Shown here one piece after another: positions 16,196-22,201 of a stretch of 27,601 bases of DNA (within the stretch, counting starts at the first letter, position 1; each line of letters begins with the position of its first letter). Made by a program: the position numbers and the translations under genes. The stretch is from Candidatus Baldrarchaeota archaeon (GTDB taxonomy: Archaea > Asgardarchaeota > Baldrarchaeia > Baldrarchaeales > DXJG01). Below the pieces are notes generated by a model. The model did not search any database. It worked only from the letters and a program-made list of their open reading frames with translations, and was not told the DNA's origin. The stretch is taken from NCBI GenBank assembly GCA_030587435.1, contig JAUQZC010000070.1:1-27601 (forward strand), written 5' to 3'.

Positions 16196-16882
16196 ATGTT
16201 TCGTGTTAAAAATATTATTTATTTTGATGCCCCTGGTCCTCAAAATACTGACAAAGTTGTAGATGCGGCCGTTGAAAGACTAGCTGAGGGAGATATAAAG
16301 TTTGTAATAGTAGCTTCGATAACTGGTGAAACCCTCTCTCAAAATCGCTTTAGATGTTTAAACTTAGATGCGAAAGTCGTTTGTGCTTCTGCCACCTCAA
16401 TGGGATTGTGAAATTAGAGGAAGAAAGTGGCCTTACATTCAAGGCAAAATTAGAGGGAAATTAAAAGAGTTAAATGTTGAGATCGTTGAACGCGCAGCAA
16501 CTACATTAGCAGGTGAATCTGTAGATTATAGTTTAGCGAGATATGGTCTTATGCTTCCTTCATGGGCTGTGCTTGAAACTTTGGTTATGATTGGAGGTTA
16601 TGGTTTTAAAACCGCTGTAGAAGTTGTTCTCATGGCTACAGACTATGATGCTGTGCCCCGTTGATCAAGGCTATCGTTGTTGCGGGAACTTTAAATAAAG
16701 GTGCTGATACCGCCATAGTTGTAAAAACAACTTATTCGCCGCACATGTTTTCCAGCAATTCTGATAAACGAATGCAAATTCTCGAGATTCTCGCCATGTC
16801 TAGGAATAAGAAATGGTATAGGAATATGGGTGTCTGGGAATTTGAAGCTAAAGAAGTTAAAGAAGGAGAAACTTTAGAATAA
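16196..16882 (+). pseudogene. Frameshifted COG1751 gene (pyruvate kinase C-terminal-like domain)
   Basis: Three successive frame pieces join into one conserved protein: FRVKNIIYFDAPGPQNTDKV, then IKFVIVASITGETL, next DAKVVCASA, then (shifted) KWPYIQGKIRGKLKELNVEI, SVDYSLARYGLMLPSWAVLE and AVEVVLMATDYDAVP, then (shifted back) VVAGTLNKGADTAIVVKTTY and LEILAMSRNKKWY. Frame changes occur between 16330 and 16360 (two, compensating; the second looks like loss of a T in the run after GATG), near 16383-16395, and near 16655-16662. No substitution-type stop is needed to explain the breaks. GGGTG (16185-16189) precedes ATG 16196, and a TATA-like stretch lies near 16157-16167. The family's role is not established. 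The gene is either a recent pseudogene or affected by indel errors. Confidence 0.82.
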
Positions 16883-16887
16883 TAATA

Positions 16888-17244
16888 ATGTATAAAAGGT
16901 TCTTGGTGGCCATGAATATGAATGAGAGTTTAAAGTTAATTCTTAGAAAGTATATAGAGGAAGTGGAAGATGGAGTTAAAATATTTTTAAATGTGAAGCC
17001 TAAGAGTAGGATTGAAGGCCTAAAATTTGAGTTTGATGAACTGGTTTTTTACACGAAAGAGCCTCCTGTCAAGGGTAAAGCTAATGCTGCTCTTATGAAG
17101 TTTCTTTCCAAGGTATTCGAGGTTTCAACTTCCGCAGTTGAAATAATATCTGGTCACAAAGATAGATCGAAGACCGTGAAAATTAAAGGAATTTTAAAAG
17201 ACATAGCAATTAGCAAACTGCTTAACTATTTATCCAAAACTTAA
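16888..17244 (+). CDS. DUF167/YggU-family protein
   Basis: A protein of up to 118 residues. The core (about 30-108) is the DUF167 fold: VKIFLNVKPKSRIEGL, then PPVKGKANAALMKFLSKVF, then VEIISGHKDRSKTVKI. The PxxGKAN and SGxxxRxK signatures are both present. The function of the family is unknown despite wide conservation; an archaeal member structure shows a small alpha/beta fold. The start is uncertain: ATG 16888 follows the previous gene by 5 nt, but ATG at 16912 or 16918 sits after GGTGG (16905-16909) and would be closer to family length. Confidence 0.85.
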   Translation: MYKRFLVAMNMNESLKLILRKYIEEVEDGVKIFLNVKPKSRIEGLKFEFDELVFYTKEPPVKGKANAALMKFLSKVFEVSTSAVEIISGHKDRSKTVKIKGILKDIAISKLLNYLSKT

Positions 17245-17330
17245 AGATATTGATCACGATGAAACCATGAAATGAAATTTAAATTAAGCCTACATAGTTT
17301 ATGTAAACTGCGATTAACGGAGGTATTTTT

Positions 17331-17927
17331 ATGGTTAAGGTTAATGAAGTTTTTCATCCTAACCCCGAACTAAAGACTTTGTACTTTCTCTATTTGCTTC
17401 TTGGAATTGTTGCATTCTATTTGTCTTGGACCACACCCATAATTATCTTTGTTCCACACGTATACGTAATTGTCTCGATATTACTCCCACTTTTGGCTGC
17501 GGTTGTTTTCTTTGCTTACTGGATTCCAAAGTACTGTTCCTCCGCTTCTTTTCTTCTTACTGAAAATGAAATAGTTGTTGAAAACGGTGTATGGTGGAAG
17601 AAAAAGAGCATTGTACCATACAATAGGATAACTAACATAGATGTTGTCCAAGGGCCTCTTTCAAGGAAATTTGATATTGCTTCAATTAAAATACAGACCG
17701 CTGGATATTCCATGGCTGGAGGTTTCAGTGCAAAAGGTGTTGAAGCTGAAATTTTCGGAGTAAAGAACTACCAAGAAATAAAAGACTTCATCTTAAACAT
17801 TATAAGAGGTATTAAACCGGTTGCTGTTGAGACAGCTGCTGAAAAATTAGGTCTTGAAGGCGTTATCTGCGAAATTCTTCAGGAATTAAAAGAAATAAGA
17901 AAATTGTTAGAGAGGGGTACTAAATAA
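17331..17927 (+). CDS. Membrane-anchored PH-domain (bPH2, DUF304) protein
   Basis: A 198-residue protein with two N-terminal TM helices (about 17-37 TLYFLYLLLGIVAFYLSW and 45-65 VYVIVSILLPLLAAVVFFAY), then a bacterial/archaeal PH-like domain (about 75-155: FLLTENEIVVENGVWWKKKSIVPYNRITNIDVVQGPLSRKF), and a C-terminal helical tail (LEGVICEILQELKEIRKLLE) likely to form a coiled coil. The bPH2 signature of NRITNIDVVQG followed by FGxxxIxIxTAG is clear. These proteins act at the membrane as scaffolds; the exact role is unknown. ATG 17331 has GGAGGT at about 17320-17325 and an AT-rich TATA-like element at about 17277-17287. Confidence 0.85.
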   Translation: MVKVNEVFHPNPELKTLYFLYLLLGIVAFYLSWTTPIIIFVPHVYVIVSILLPLLAAVVFFAYWIPKYCSSASFLLTENEIVVENGVWWKKKSIVPYNRITNIDVVQGPLSRKFDIASIKIQTAGYSMAGGFSAKGVEAEIFGVKNYQEIKDFILNIIRGIKPVAVETAAEKLGLEGVICEILQELKEIRKLLERGTK

Positions 17928-17946
17928 AATTTAGGTTGCGTGTTAT

Positions 17947-18321
17947 TCAAGCTGTGATGTAGTTTATTATCATGCCTACAATTACTGCAAATGTTATGCT
18001 GCATAGGGTTCCCGTTAAATAATATTCTGCGAAGTATCGTTCTTTTGAGTGTTCAAATCTTATGATGGACTTCGCTACAAAGATCATAGCTATTGCTGCA
18101 GGTTCATTTAAATACATAAAGGTTAATGTTAATGCTCTTTCAAGCATCCCTATGATTTTCCCAGCTCCTTTTGCGCTTTTATCCAATATTTGTGCTTTTT
18201 GGCTTTCAGTTAGCTTTAATTTAGAAAGAACAGCTAAAACTAACGGGGAACCCGCAAAAATAACGATTAAGTATCCAATAAGATATATCAGTAACCTTAG
18301 CAAGGGGAATTTTAATAACAT
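17947..18321 (-). CDS. DUF3307-related membrane protein, SatD partner
   Basis: A 124-residue membrane protein with an N-terminal TM (LLRLLIYLIGYLIVIFAGSPLVLAVL), a charged middle segment, and two further TMs. The segment MIFVAKSIIRFEHSKERYFAEYYLTGTLCSI matches the C-terminal core of DUF3307 (A-K-S-I-x-R-F ... A-E-Y-x-x-x-G-T-L). Only this core is present; bacterial members are longer. ATG 18321 is chosen because GGAGG (18330-18334) lies 8 nt upstream, inside the stop region of satD, so the two genes are translationally linked. SatD and DUF3307 proteins are recurrent neighbours in bacteria, which supports both assignments. Confidence 0.75.
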   Translation of the reverse strand: MLLKFPLLRLLIYLIGYLIVIFAGSPLVLAVLSKLKLTESQKAQILDKSAKGAGKIIGMLERALTLTFMYLNEPAAIAMIFVAKSIIRFEHSKERYFAEYYLTGTLCSITFAVIVGMIINYITA

Positions 18322-18325
18322 ATGG

Positions 18326-19000
18326 TTAACCTCCTGTGGTTGTCTTTGCATGGTAAACCGAAATTGGTTTACCAAGTTCTAACATTTTTAAATAATGTTC
18401 AACTACTTTTTCAGCTTTTCTGACAGCCTTCCATCCAGCTGCACGAATAATTTTCGATATAGCTTGTTTTGAAACCCGAAATCTCCTAGCAGCATCAGAC
18501 AATTTAACGTTTTCCTGCGATTCAAGAAAGTTTATCACGTCTTTCTGCCTCCTTGTCCATTTACTCTTAACATGCAAAATAAGTTCCGTAACAGAATTTA
18601 AGAGAAAATCGGTTTCTTCGTTACCAGACTTAAAAACTAACTCTACTTTCCTTTTTTTAGCTTCTTCAAGCGCGTCACGTGAACGGTGAAAAGCGGAGCC
18701 ATCCATTTCGCTTGGCTTTCTACTTAGAGGAGTGTCAATACTCCCTATACCTACTCCACAGTAAAATCTTACGGGTAAATTTTTCTCGAGATACTTAAAA
18801 ACATCTAAAACAACACTTGTCGTCTTTAATACTCCTTGAAACTCGTCTCCCAACGTCATAGTAAATTCTGCGATTAAAAAGTCACGGAACTTTATGTTTA
18901 GACTATTAAGTAGGTCTAAAACTCTGCTTTGGACCTCAGCTCTATTCTTAAGCTTCCTAGAACCTTTAATATCAACAGTGATAACGCAGGCAAAATGCAA
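18326..19000 (-). CDS. SatD-family protein with C-terminal helix-turn-helix
   Basis: A protein of about 224 residues. The N-terminal domain has VITVDIKGSRKL, the key SatD start (D-I-x-G-S-R), then MTLGDEFQGVL and FYCGVGIGSIDT, then MDGSAFHRSRDALEEAKKR. The ordered D-x-x-G-S-R and G-D-E-F-Q motifs resemble a palm-like nucleotidyl-cyclase/polymerase fold; this structural reading is inference. The C-terminus (TRRQKDVINFLESQENVKLSDAARRFRVSKQAISKIIRAAG) is a clear helix-turn-helix. The frame is open to TTG 19027, but TTG 19000 is preferred: GAGGG lies just upstream, the TATA box sits within the palindrome at 19031-19048, and the protein then begins at the first beta strand. Streptococcal SatD is linked to acid tolerance, but its biochemical activity is unknown. 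Confidence 0.78.
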   Translation of the reverse strand: MHFACVITVDIKGSRKLKNRAEVQSRVLDLLNSLNIKFRDFLIAEFTMTLGDEFQGVLKTTSVVLDVFKYLEKNLPVRFYCGVGIGSIDTPLSRKPSEMDGSAFHRSRDALEEAKKRKVELVFKSGNEETDFLLNSVTELILHVKSKWTRRQKDVINFLESQENVKLSDAARRFRVSKQAISKIIRAAGWKAVRKAEKVVEHYLKMLELGKPISVYHAKTTTGG

Positions 19001-19050
19001 AGTAAACCCTCTAAAGTTTACTATCAACTATAAACCTTATAAGGTTTACT
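19001..19050. promoter_or_regulatory. Twin 22-bp palindromic operators at the satD promoter
   Basis: Two 22-bp sites, 19001-19022 and 19029-19050, match at 17 of 22 positions and lie 28 bp apart centre to centre. The second contains a perfect 18-bp palindrome (TAAACCTTATAAGGTTTA, 19031-19048) that includes the TATA element. The first has AGTAAAC/GTTTACT arms and covers the expected transcript start and ribosome binding region. This is typical of an autorepressor; the HTH of SatD is the natural candidate. Confidence 0.7.
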
Positions 19051-19098
19051 CTGCCTTCCCCCAAAATTCTTACTAAACTAATTCTCTTAACGCCTCTA

Positions 19099-19549
19099 CT
19101 ACTTTCCCCTAACCTTCTTGGCTCTTATTCTCTTAAAAACAAACACTATTCTTCCATCTGCATCTTTGACATAAAGATTATCTATACCGAGCAAAGTCGG
19201 TAGGAGTCCACGCGCTGGACCTCCACTAAGAAGTATAGAAACAAAATCAATAATGTCCCCAACATCGAAAAACCATATGTTTTAACTATTTCATTAAGAT
19301 TGACTTCTCCAACTATTCTTCCTGCTTTCAACTCCACAAGCCTTTTATTCGTTATAATATATGTTCTGAAACCCTTAAACAAATAACCACCACATATCAC
19401 TAAAGAAAGCCCAAATAAGACCAGTGCAAGAGCATCATATAGCAATGACACGCCAACAAGTATAAAAGCTATTCCGACAAGTAGAAGGATTCCTGCGCCA
19501 GAACCCAAAAACTTTGCCTACCTTTCCATACTATCCGCTCCTCTCCCAT
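19099..19549 (-). pseudogene. PH-domain (bPH2) membrane protein broken by two single-base frameshifts
   Basis: The gene starts at ATG 19549 (MGEERIVWKGRQSFWVL), shifts frame near 19500-19508 into GAGILLLVGIAFILVG and the PH segment TYIITNKRLVELKAGRIVGEV, then shifts again at the A5 run 19268-19272 into DVGDIIDFVSILLSGGPARG, LLPTLLGIDNLYVKDADGRI and a stop at 19099. Adding one base at each site restores 150 codons without any other defect. TM pairs and a bPH2 domain are visible. The intact relative is probably a membrane PH protein, like the gene at 17331 but in a different subfamily. One break lies in a homopolymer, so assembly error is possible for at least that one. Confidence 0.8.
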
Positions 19550-19701
19550 CAACATAAACTTTTCCAAACAACCCATCTCAAAACAACCTCTAATCTCGCT
19601 ATACTCAACATATTACAAGTTTTTATTTGGACGTTTACCTTACAAATTTATATCGTTATAACCTAAAATTCAACCTTAGCGAAGGATACGAGGCTAACAG
19701 A

Positions 19702-19937
19702 TTGAAGCTCTTCGAAATAGATGAACCTTTACTACACGCCACATTTAAAAGAAAAATTAACAGGTTCCTAGTCGAATTAAACATTGGTAAAAACTTAGTT
19801 CTCGCACATCTTAGAAATTCAGGAAGACTTGAAGACCTCCTCGTATCAAATGCAAAAACACTACTAAAAAGAGCACATAAAACCGAGAAAAGAAAAACAT
19901 TATACGATGTTATAGCAGTATGGCATGGCAACTCTTG
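19702..19937 (+). pseudogene. sfsA: sfsA 5' part, interrupted by a TnpB element
   Basis: This segment encodes the N-terminal OB-like domain of SfsA: LHATFKRKINRFLVELNIG, then VLAHLRNSGRLEDLL and TLYDVIAVWHGNS, before an in-frame TGA created by the insertion. The frame is open from TTG 19627, but TTG 19702 is preferred: the family starts close to LKLFEIDEPL, a TATA-like element (about 19645) fits, and from 19702 the reconstructed gene has 233 codons plus stop, the usual SfsA length. SfsA is a nucleic-acid-binding, nuclease-like protein whose role (named for sugar fermentation stimulation in E. coli) is not well defined. The 3' part continues at 21371. Confidence 0.88.
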
Positions 19938-19949
19938 AGATGCGAAACT

Positions 19950-19967
19950 GTTGCTTGGCTAAGTAAC
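19950..19967. repeat. Subterminal hairpin at the tnpB-proximal element end
   Basis: GTTGCTT and AAGTAAC form a 7-bp stem with one G-T pair around a GGCT loop, 12 nt from the element edge and just past the tnpB stop. IS200/IS605-type ends carry such imperfect hairpins, recognised by the Y1 transposase. It could also be the last stem of a TnpB guide RNA read on the minus strand. Confidence 0.5.
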
Positions 19968-19969
19968 AT

Positions 19970-21022
19970 TTAGGTATTTTTGTGGTTTTTTAGGAATAGA
20001 AGACCCCTTATTGCCATCAAGTATGCTGACGCTGTGTGCCTATCCAACCCGAATTTTCTCGCTAATGGCACGGCATCGATTGATGTGTATGCTGGAGATA
20101 TTGTTTTAAACGCACCGTCTCTCTTCTTTACCATTATCTCAGCGTGTTGTAGAAGTTGTCTATATGCGAATTTTCCAATTCTTCTGTTTGCTTTTCTGTT
20201 TTTATCTGGTTTTATATTCGTTATCTTTTCGAAAATGAAGTATTTCACATTATGGTTAACTGCATAATCTATAAGCTTAGATAGAGCACTTAACCTGATT
20301 TCTCTCGCTTTATTTTTAGGATATCCGTGCTGGATCAAATCGTGAAAGTGCTCATTTCTAATATCGATAATATCCCCTGCCTCATTTATTATAACCATAT
20401 TAATTCTATCTGGATTAATATCAAAACCAGCAACATAACTTGCATTTTTCTTAACAAAACTCTTCCCCGTATGTTTAGCATAGAGATTAAGAGGTATTGT
20501 TACGTGAAAATAATATTTACCATTAGAAAGCACTACTGTTGAAGAATACGCTATTTCACCAGTTAAAAGCTCTTTGATAAGTGGTATGTATTTCTTACCA
20601 AACTTCACATTGCACTTGATCCACTCATGTTTCCCATTTGCATGCGGAATCTTCACTAGAACTTTATCAGTATCTATTAACCGTATATTTCTATTCCCCT
20701 TTTCTATTCCTTTGCATCCAAGAGAAAAGAGAAGTGGCTTTTTGAGTTTCGCTCTTTTCTGCTTGAGATATGTTTTTGCTTTCTTGATGGCGGATGAAGA
20801 ATACCACGCATTGTTGATAAATTTTGTTAACCTTCTTTTTACTTCTGCCTCAGATAAACTGCTCTTAAGAAACACAATAGCTTTCTTAACAACATCTCTG
20901 AATAATCGCATTGTGAATAAAACTTTAGCTTCAGAAGTTTTATCTGGAAAAATAATCTTTCCTTTTATTGTTACATACTCTTTGCTTTCTTCACGACGAT
21001 TTTCCCCTCTTCCACGTGCCAT
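19970..21022 (-). CDS. tnpB: TnpB-like RNA-guided nuclease lacking the zinc finger
   Basis: A 350-residue protein of the IS605 OrfB/TnpB group. The RuvC triad is present: Asp201 (VAGFDINPDR), Glu265 (YFIFEKITN) and Asp327 (GLDRHTASAY). The usual four-cysteine zinc finger between RuvC II and III is absent; the protein has only Cys103 and Cys137, and the stretch ISPAYTSIDAVPLARKFGLDRH fills its place, as in TnpB-related accessory proteins. An N-terminal basic, helical and beta-rich part (about 16-190) corresponds to the WED/REC-like region. TnpB proteins cut DNA with a guide RNA transcribed from the element end and favour element retention. The start at ATG 21022 lies inside the upstream AbrB gene in another frame. 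Probably active, judging from the intact triad. Confidence 0.88.
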   Translation of the reverse strand: MARGRGENRREESKEYVTIKGKIIFPDKTSEAKVLFTMRLFRDVVKKAIVFLKSSLSEAEVKRRLTKFINNAWYSSSAIKKAKTYLKQKRAKLKKPLLFSLGCKGIEKGNRNIRLIDTDKVLVKIPHANGKHEWIKCNVKFGKKYIPLIKELLTGEIAYSSTVVLSNGKYYFHVTIPLNLYAKHTGKSFVKKNASYVAGFDINPDRINMVIINEAGDIIDIRNEHFHDLIQHGYPKNKAREIRLSALSKLIDYAVNHNVKYFIFEKITNIKPDKNRKANRRIGKFAYRQLLQHAEIMVKKRDGAFKTISPAYTSIDAVPLARKFGLDRHTASAYLMAIRGLLFLKNHKNT

Positions 21023-21120
21023 TCTATAATATCACCTACCTTTAATCCAAGAGCTTCTCTAACAGCTTTAGGGATAACAGCAACACTTTTCTGCATAATC
21101 TTAGATCTACCAATTTTCAT
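20971..21120 (-). CDS. AbrB/SpoVT/MazE-type DNA-binding protein overlapping tnpB
   Basis: A 49-residue protein (MKIGRSKIMQKSVAVIPKAV, then REALGLKVGDIIEW...) with the swapped-hairpin AbrB signature: a conserved V-x-I-P-K-A-V-R followed by L-G-L-K-V-G-D. Such proteins bind DNA as dimers and act as antitoxins or transition-state regulators. ATG 21120 is preceded by GGTGATT (21124-21130 on the minus strand), and a TATA element at 21149-21160 leaves a short leader of about 8 nt. Its last 52 bp overlap the start of tnpB in a different frame, indicating translational coupling. It probably represses the element's own divergent promoter; that is inference. Confidence 0.82.
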   Translation of the reverse strand: MKIGRSKIMQKSVAVIPKAVREALGLKVGDIIEWHVEEGKIVVKKAKSM

Positions 21121-21148
21121 GGTAATCACCTATAAAAAATGCGGAAAA

Positions 21149-21160
21149 TTTATATATAAA
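21149..21160. promoter_or_regulatory. Bidirectional TATA element between abrB-tnpB and the noncoding segment
   Basis: TTTATATATAAA is a symmetric TATA box. Read on the minus strand, it predicts a start near 21128, just before abrB. Read on the plus strand, it predicts a start near 21180, just before the structured segment. A second TATA-like sequence lies at about 21169-21175. Confidence 0.55.
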
Positions 21161-21179
21161 AGTTATCCCTTATAATTGT

Positions 21180-21370
21180 AAAAGACTCCAATGAATCTAG
21201 AGGAGGATGAGTCTAGATGAATCTGCCTTCGCCGTAGGAAGTTCGATGAGGAGCTAGACAACTAGCTTGGATGTGCTCCCGTAGGAGGGGGCAGAGGATA
21301 TCTATCCGTGATGACCTACACGGTGGCTTAAAGTTCCTTAAAATTTACAAACGCTACCATGTAGGAGAAC
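21180..21370 (+). ncRNA. Structured noncoding RNA at the abrB-side end of the TnpB element
   Basis: About 190 nt without an ORF, GC-richer than its surroundings and full of hairpins: TCTAGA/TCTAGA (21196-21201 with 21212-21217), a long stem TCTGCCTTC (21222-21230) with GGGGGCAGA (21287-21295) allowing two G-U pairs, and inside it AGCTAG-ACAA-CTAGCT (21252-21267) and CTCC-CGTA-GGAG (21276-21287). Then come CCGTG/CACGG (21306-21310 with 21319-21323) and CCTACA with TGTAGG (near 21315-21320 and 21360-21365). The last helix closes next to the element edge, so a plus-strand transcript would run into sfsA sequence. Strand and function are inferred; an omega-RNA-like guide or a recombination end structure are the main options. 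Confidence 0.5.
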
Positions 21371-21836
21371 GGTTTTAATCGATTCAAGATATCACAACAT
21401 AATTACATTAAAACTTTTAGAACTAGAGCTTATATCAAAATTAAAGGGATATAGAGTTTTAAGAAAAGAAGTTAACATTAGCAATGTGCGAATAGATTTC
21501 CTACTTGAAAAAGATAACGAAAAATGCCTCCTAGAAGTGAAGGGCTGCACTTTGGTAAAAAACCAAACAGCTTTATTTCCAGATGCTCCAACAGAACGTG
21601 GCAGACGTCAAATAGATATTCTTACAAAAATGAAAGAGAAAGGATACGATGCAGCAGTCTTATTCTTAGTACTAAGGGAGGATGCGCAGAATTTTTCACC
21701 AAACTGGGATATTGACCCACAATTCTCAGAAAAACTGAAACTAGCACAAAAAACCGGAGTAAAAGTATTAGCATGCCAAGTTAAATTTGACGGAAAAAAC
21801 GTAAACTTCTCAAAAGAACTACCAGTTGCCATCTAA
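21371..21836 (+). pseudogene. sfsA: sfsA 3' part (nuclease-like domain)
   Basis: This is the C-terminal domain of SfsA, in frame from 21372 (VLIDSRYHNIITLKLLELEL, then RIDFLL, CLLEVKGCTLVKN, FPDAPTERGRRQI, AAVLFLVLREDAQNFSPNWD). The PD-(D/E)XK-like residues Asp (RIDFLL) and Glu-x-Lys (LEVKG) are kept, and the SfsA signature FPDAPTERGRRQ is intact. Apart from the insertion the gene shows no other lesion, so the disruption is recent, or the element is seldom lost. Without a new start, this piece is unlikely to be translated efficiently; ATG codons inside it come late. Confidence 0.88.
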
Positions 21837-22201
21837 TTAAACAGTTACTGTAACACGTTGAAAATCAGAACAGCTTTCTGCCATTGCCTTATATGTGTAA
21901 TCACTATCTTAGAGCTTAGAGTCCTAACTTATATTCTCAATTTTACCGCAAAGATAGTATATGTCATAACGCTAATTGTAAACTTTTCCATTCAAATAAT
22001 TCTATTAAAATAGTGATGGAGCAATAGTTCAAAATCTAAAATCACTAAGCTTGATATTTTAGGTATTCTCTATGTTTCAATAGATAAACAAAGTGTTAAA
22101 ACACTTCAGACACGTAAAAGGGAAAGCCAACTACGTGAATAGGAACATTTATTTTCTTCCTCTATTATAAATGTAACATCATAGGCATTGGAGGAAAAAC
22201 A
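21837..22201. promoter_or_regulatory. 365-bp spacer with inverted repeat and promoter of the membrane protein gene
   Basis: No ORF of interest. A 7-bp inverted repeat AAGTGTT/AACACTT with a 2-nt centre lies at 22091-22106, and a TATA element (TATTATAAAT, 22163-22172) precedes GGAGG (22190-22194) and the ATG at 22202. The inverted repeat sits about 60 bp upstream of the TATA box, a place suited to an activator. Nothing else stands out. Confidence 0.45.

Larger units (their letters stand above)
19938..21370 (-). mobile_element. TnpB-type insertion element (1433 bp) inside sfsA
   Basis: Joining base 19937 (left flank ending TCTTG) to 21371 (right flank GGTTTTAATC) restores TCT-TGG-GTT-TTA-ATC, reading through SfsA as HGNSWVLIDSRYHN without gap or duplicated target. 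The element has no inverted terminal repeats, in line with IS200/IS605-type single-strand transposition. It carries tnpB and an overlapping AbrB-like gene (minus) and a structured noncoding segment at the other end. No Y1 transposase (TnpA) or serine recombinase is present, so it would be mobilised in trans. A 7-bp hairpin near the tnpB end and a CTAC-CAT-GTAG hairpin (21354-21364) near the other end are candidate subterminal recognition structures. Confidence 0.85.

Noticed and set aside
19627..19701. Extra N-terminal 25 residues for SfsA
   Set aside because: They do not resemble SfsA, overlap the probable promoter, and would make the reconstructed protein too long.
20327..21029. Plus-strand open frames across the tnpB gene
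   Set aside because: They are antisense shadows; the minus frame has the RuvC residues.
21236..21270. tRNA-like GTTCGA stretch
   Set aside because: No acceptor stem, D arm or anticodon arm can be built around it; it belongs to the hairpin-rich segment of the TnpB element.
21297..21325. Box C-like GTGATGA, possible C/D box sRNA
   Set aside because: No box D (CTGA) at a suitable distance; the motif lies in the CCGTG/CACGG hairpin.
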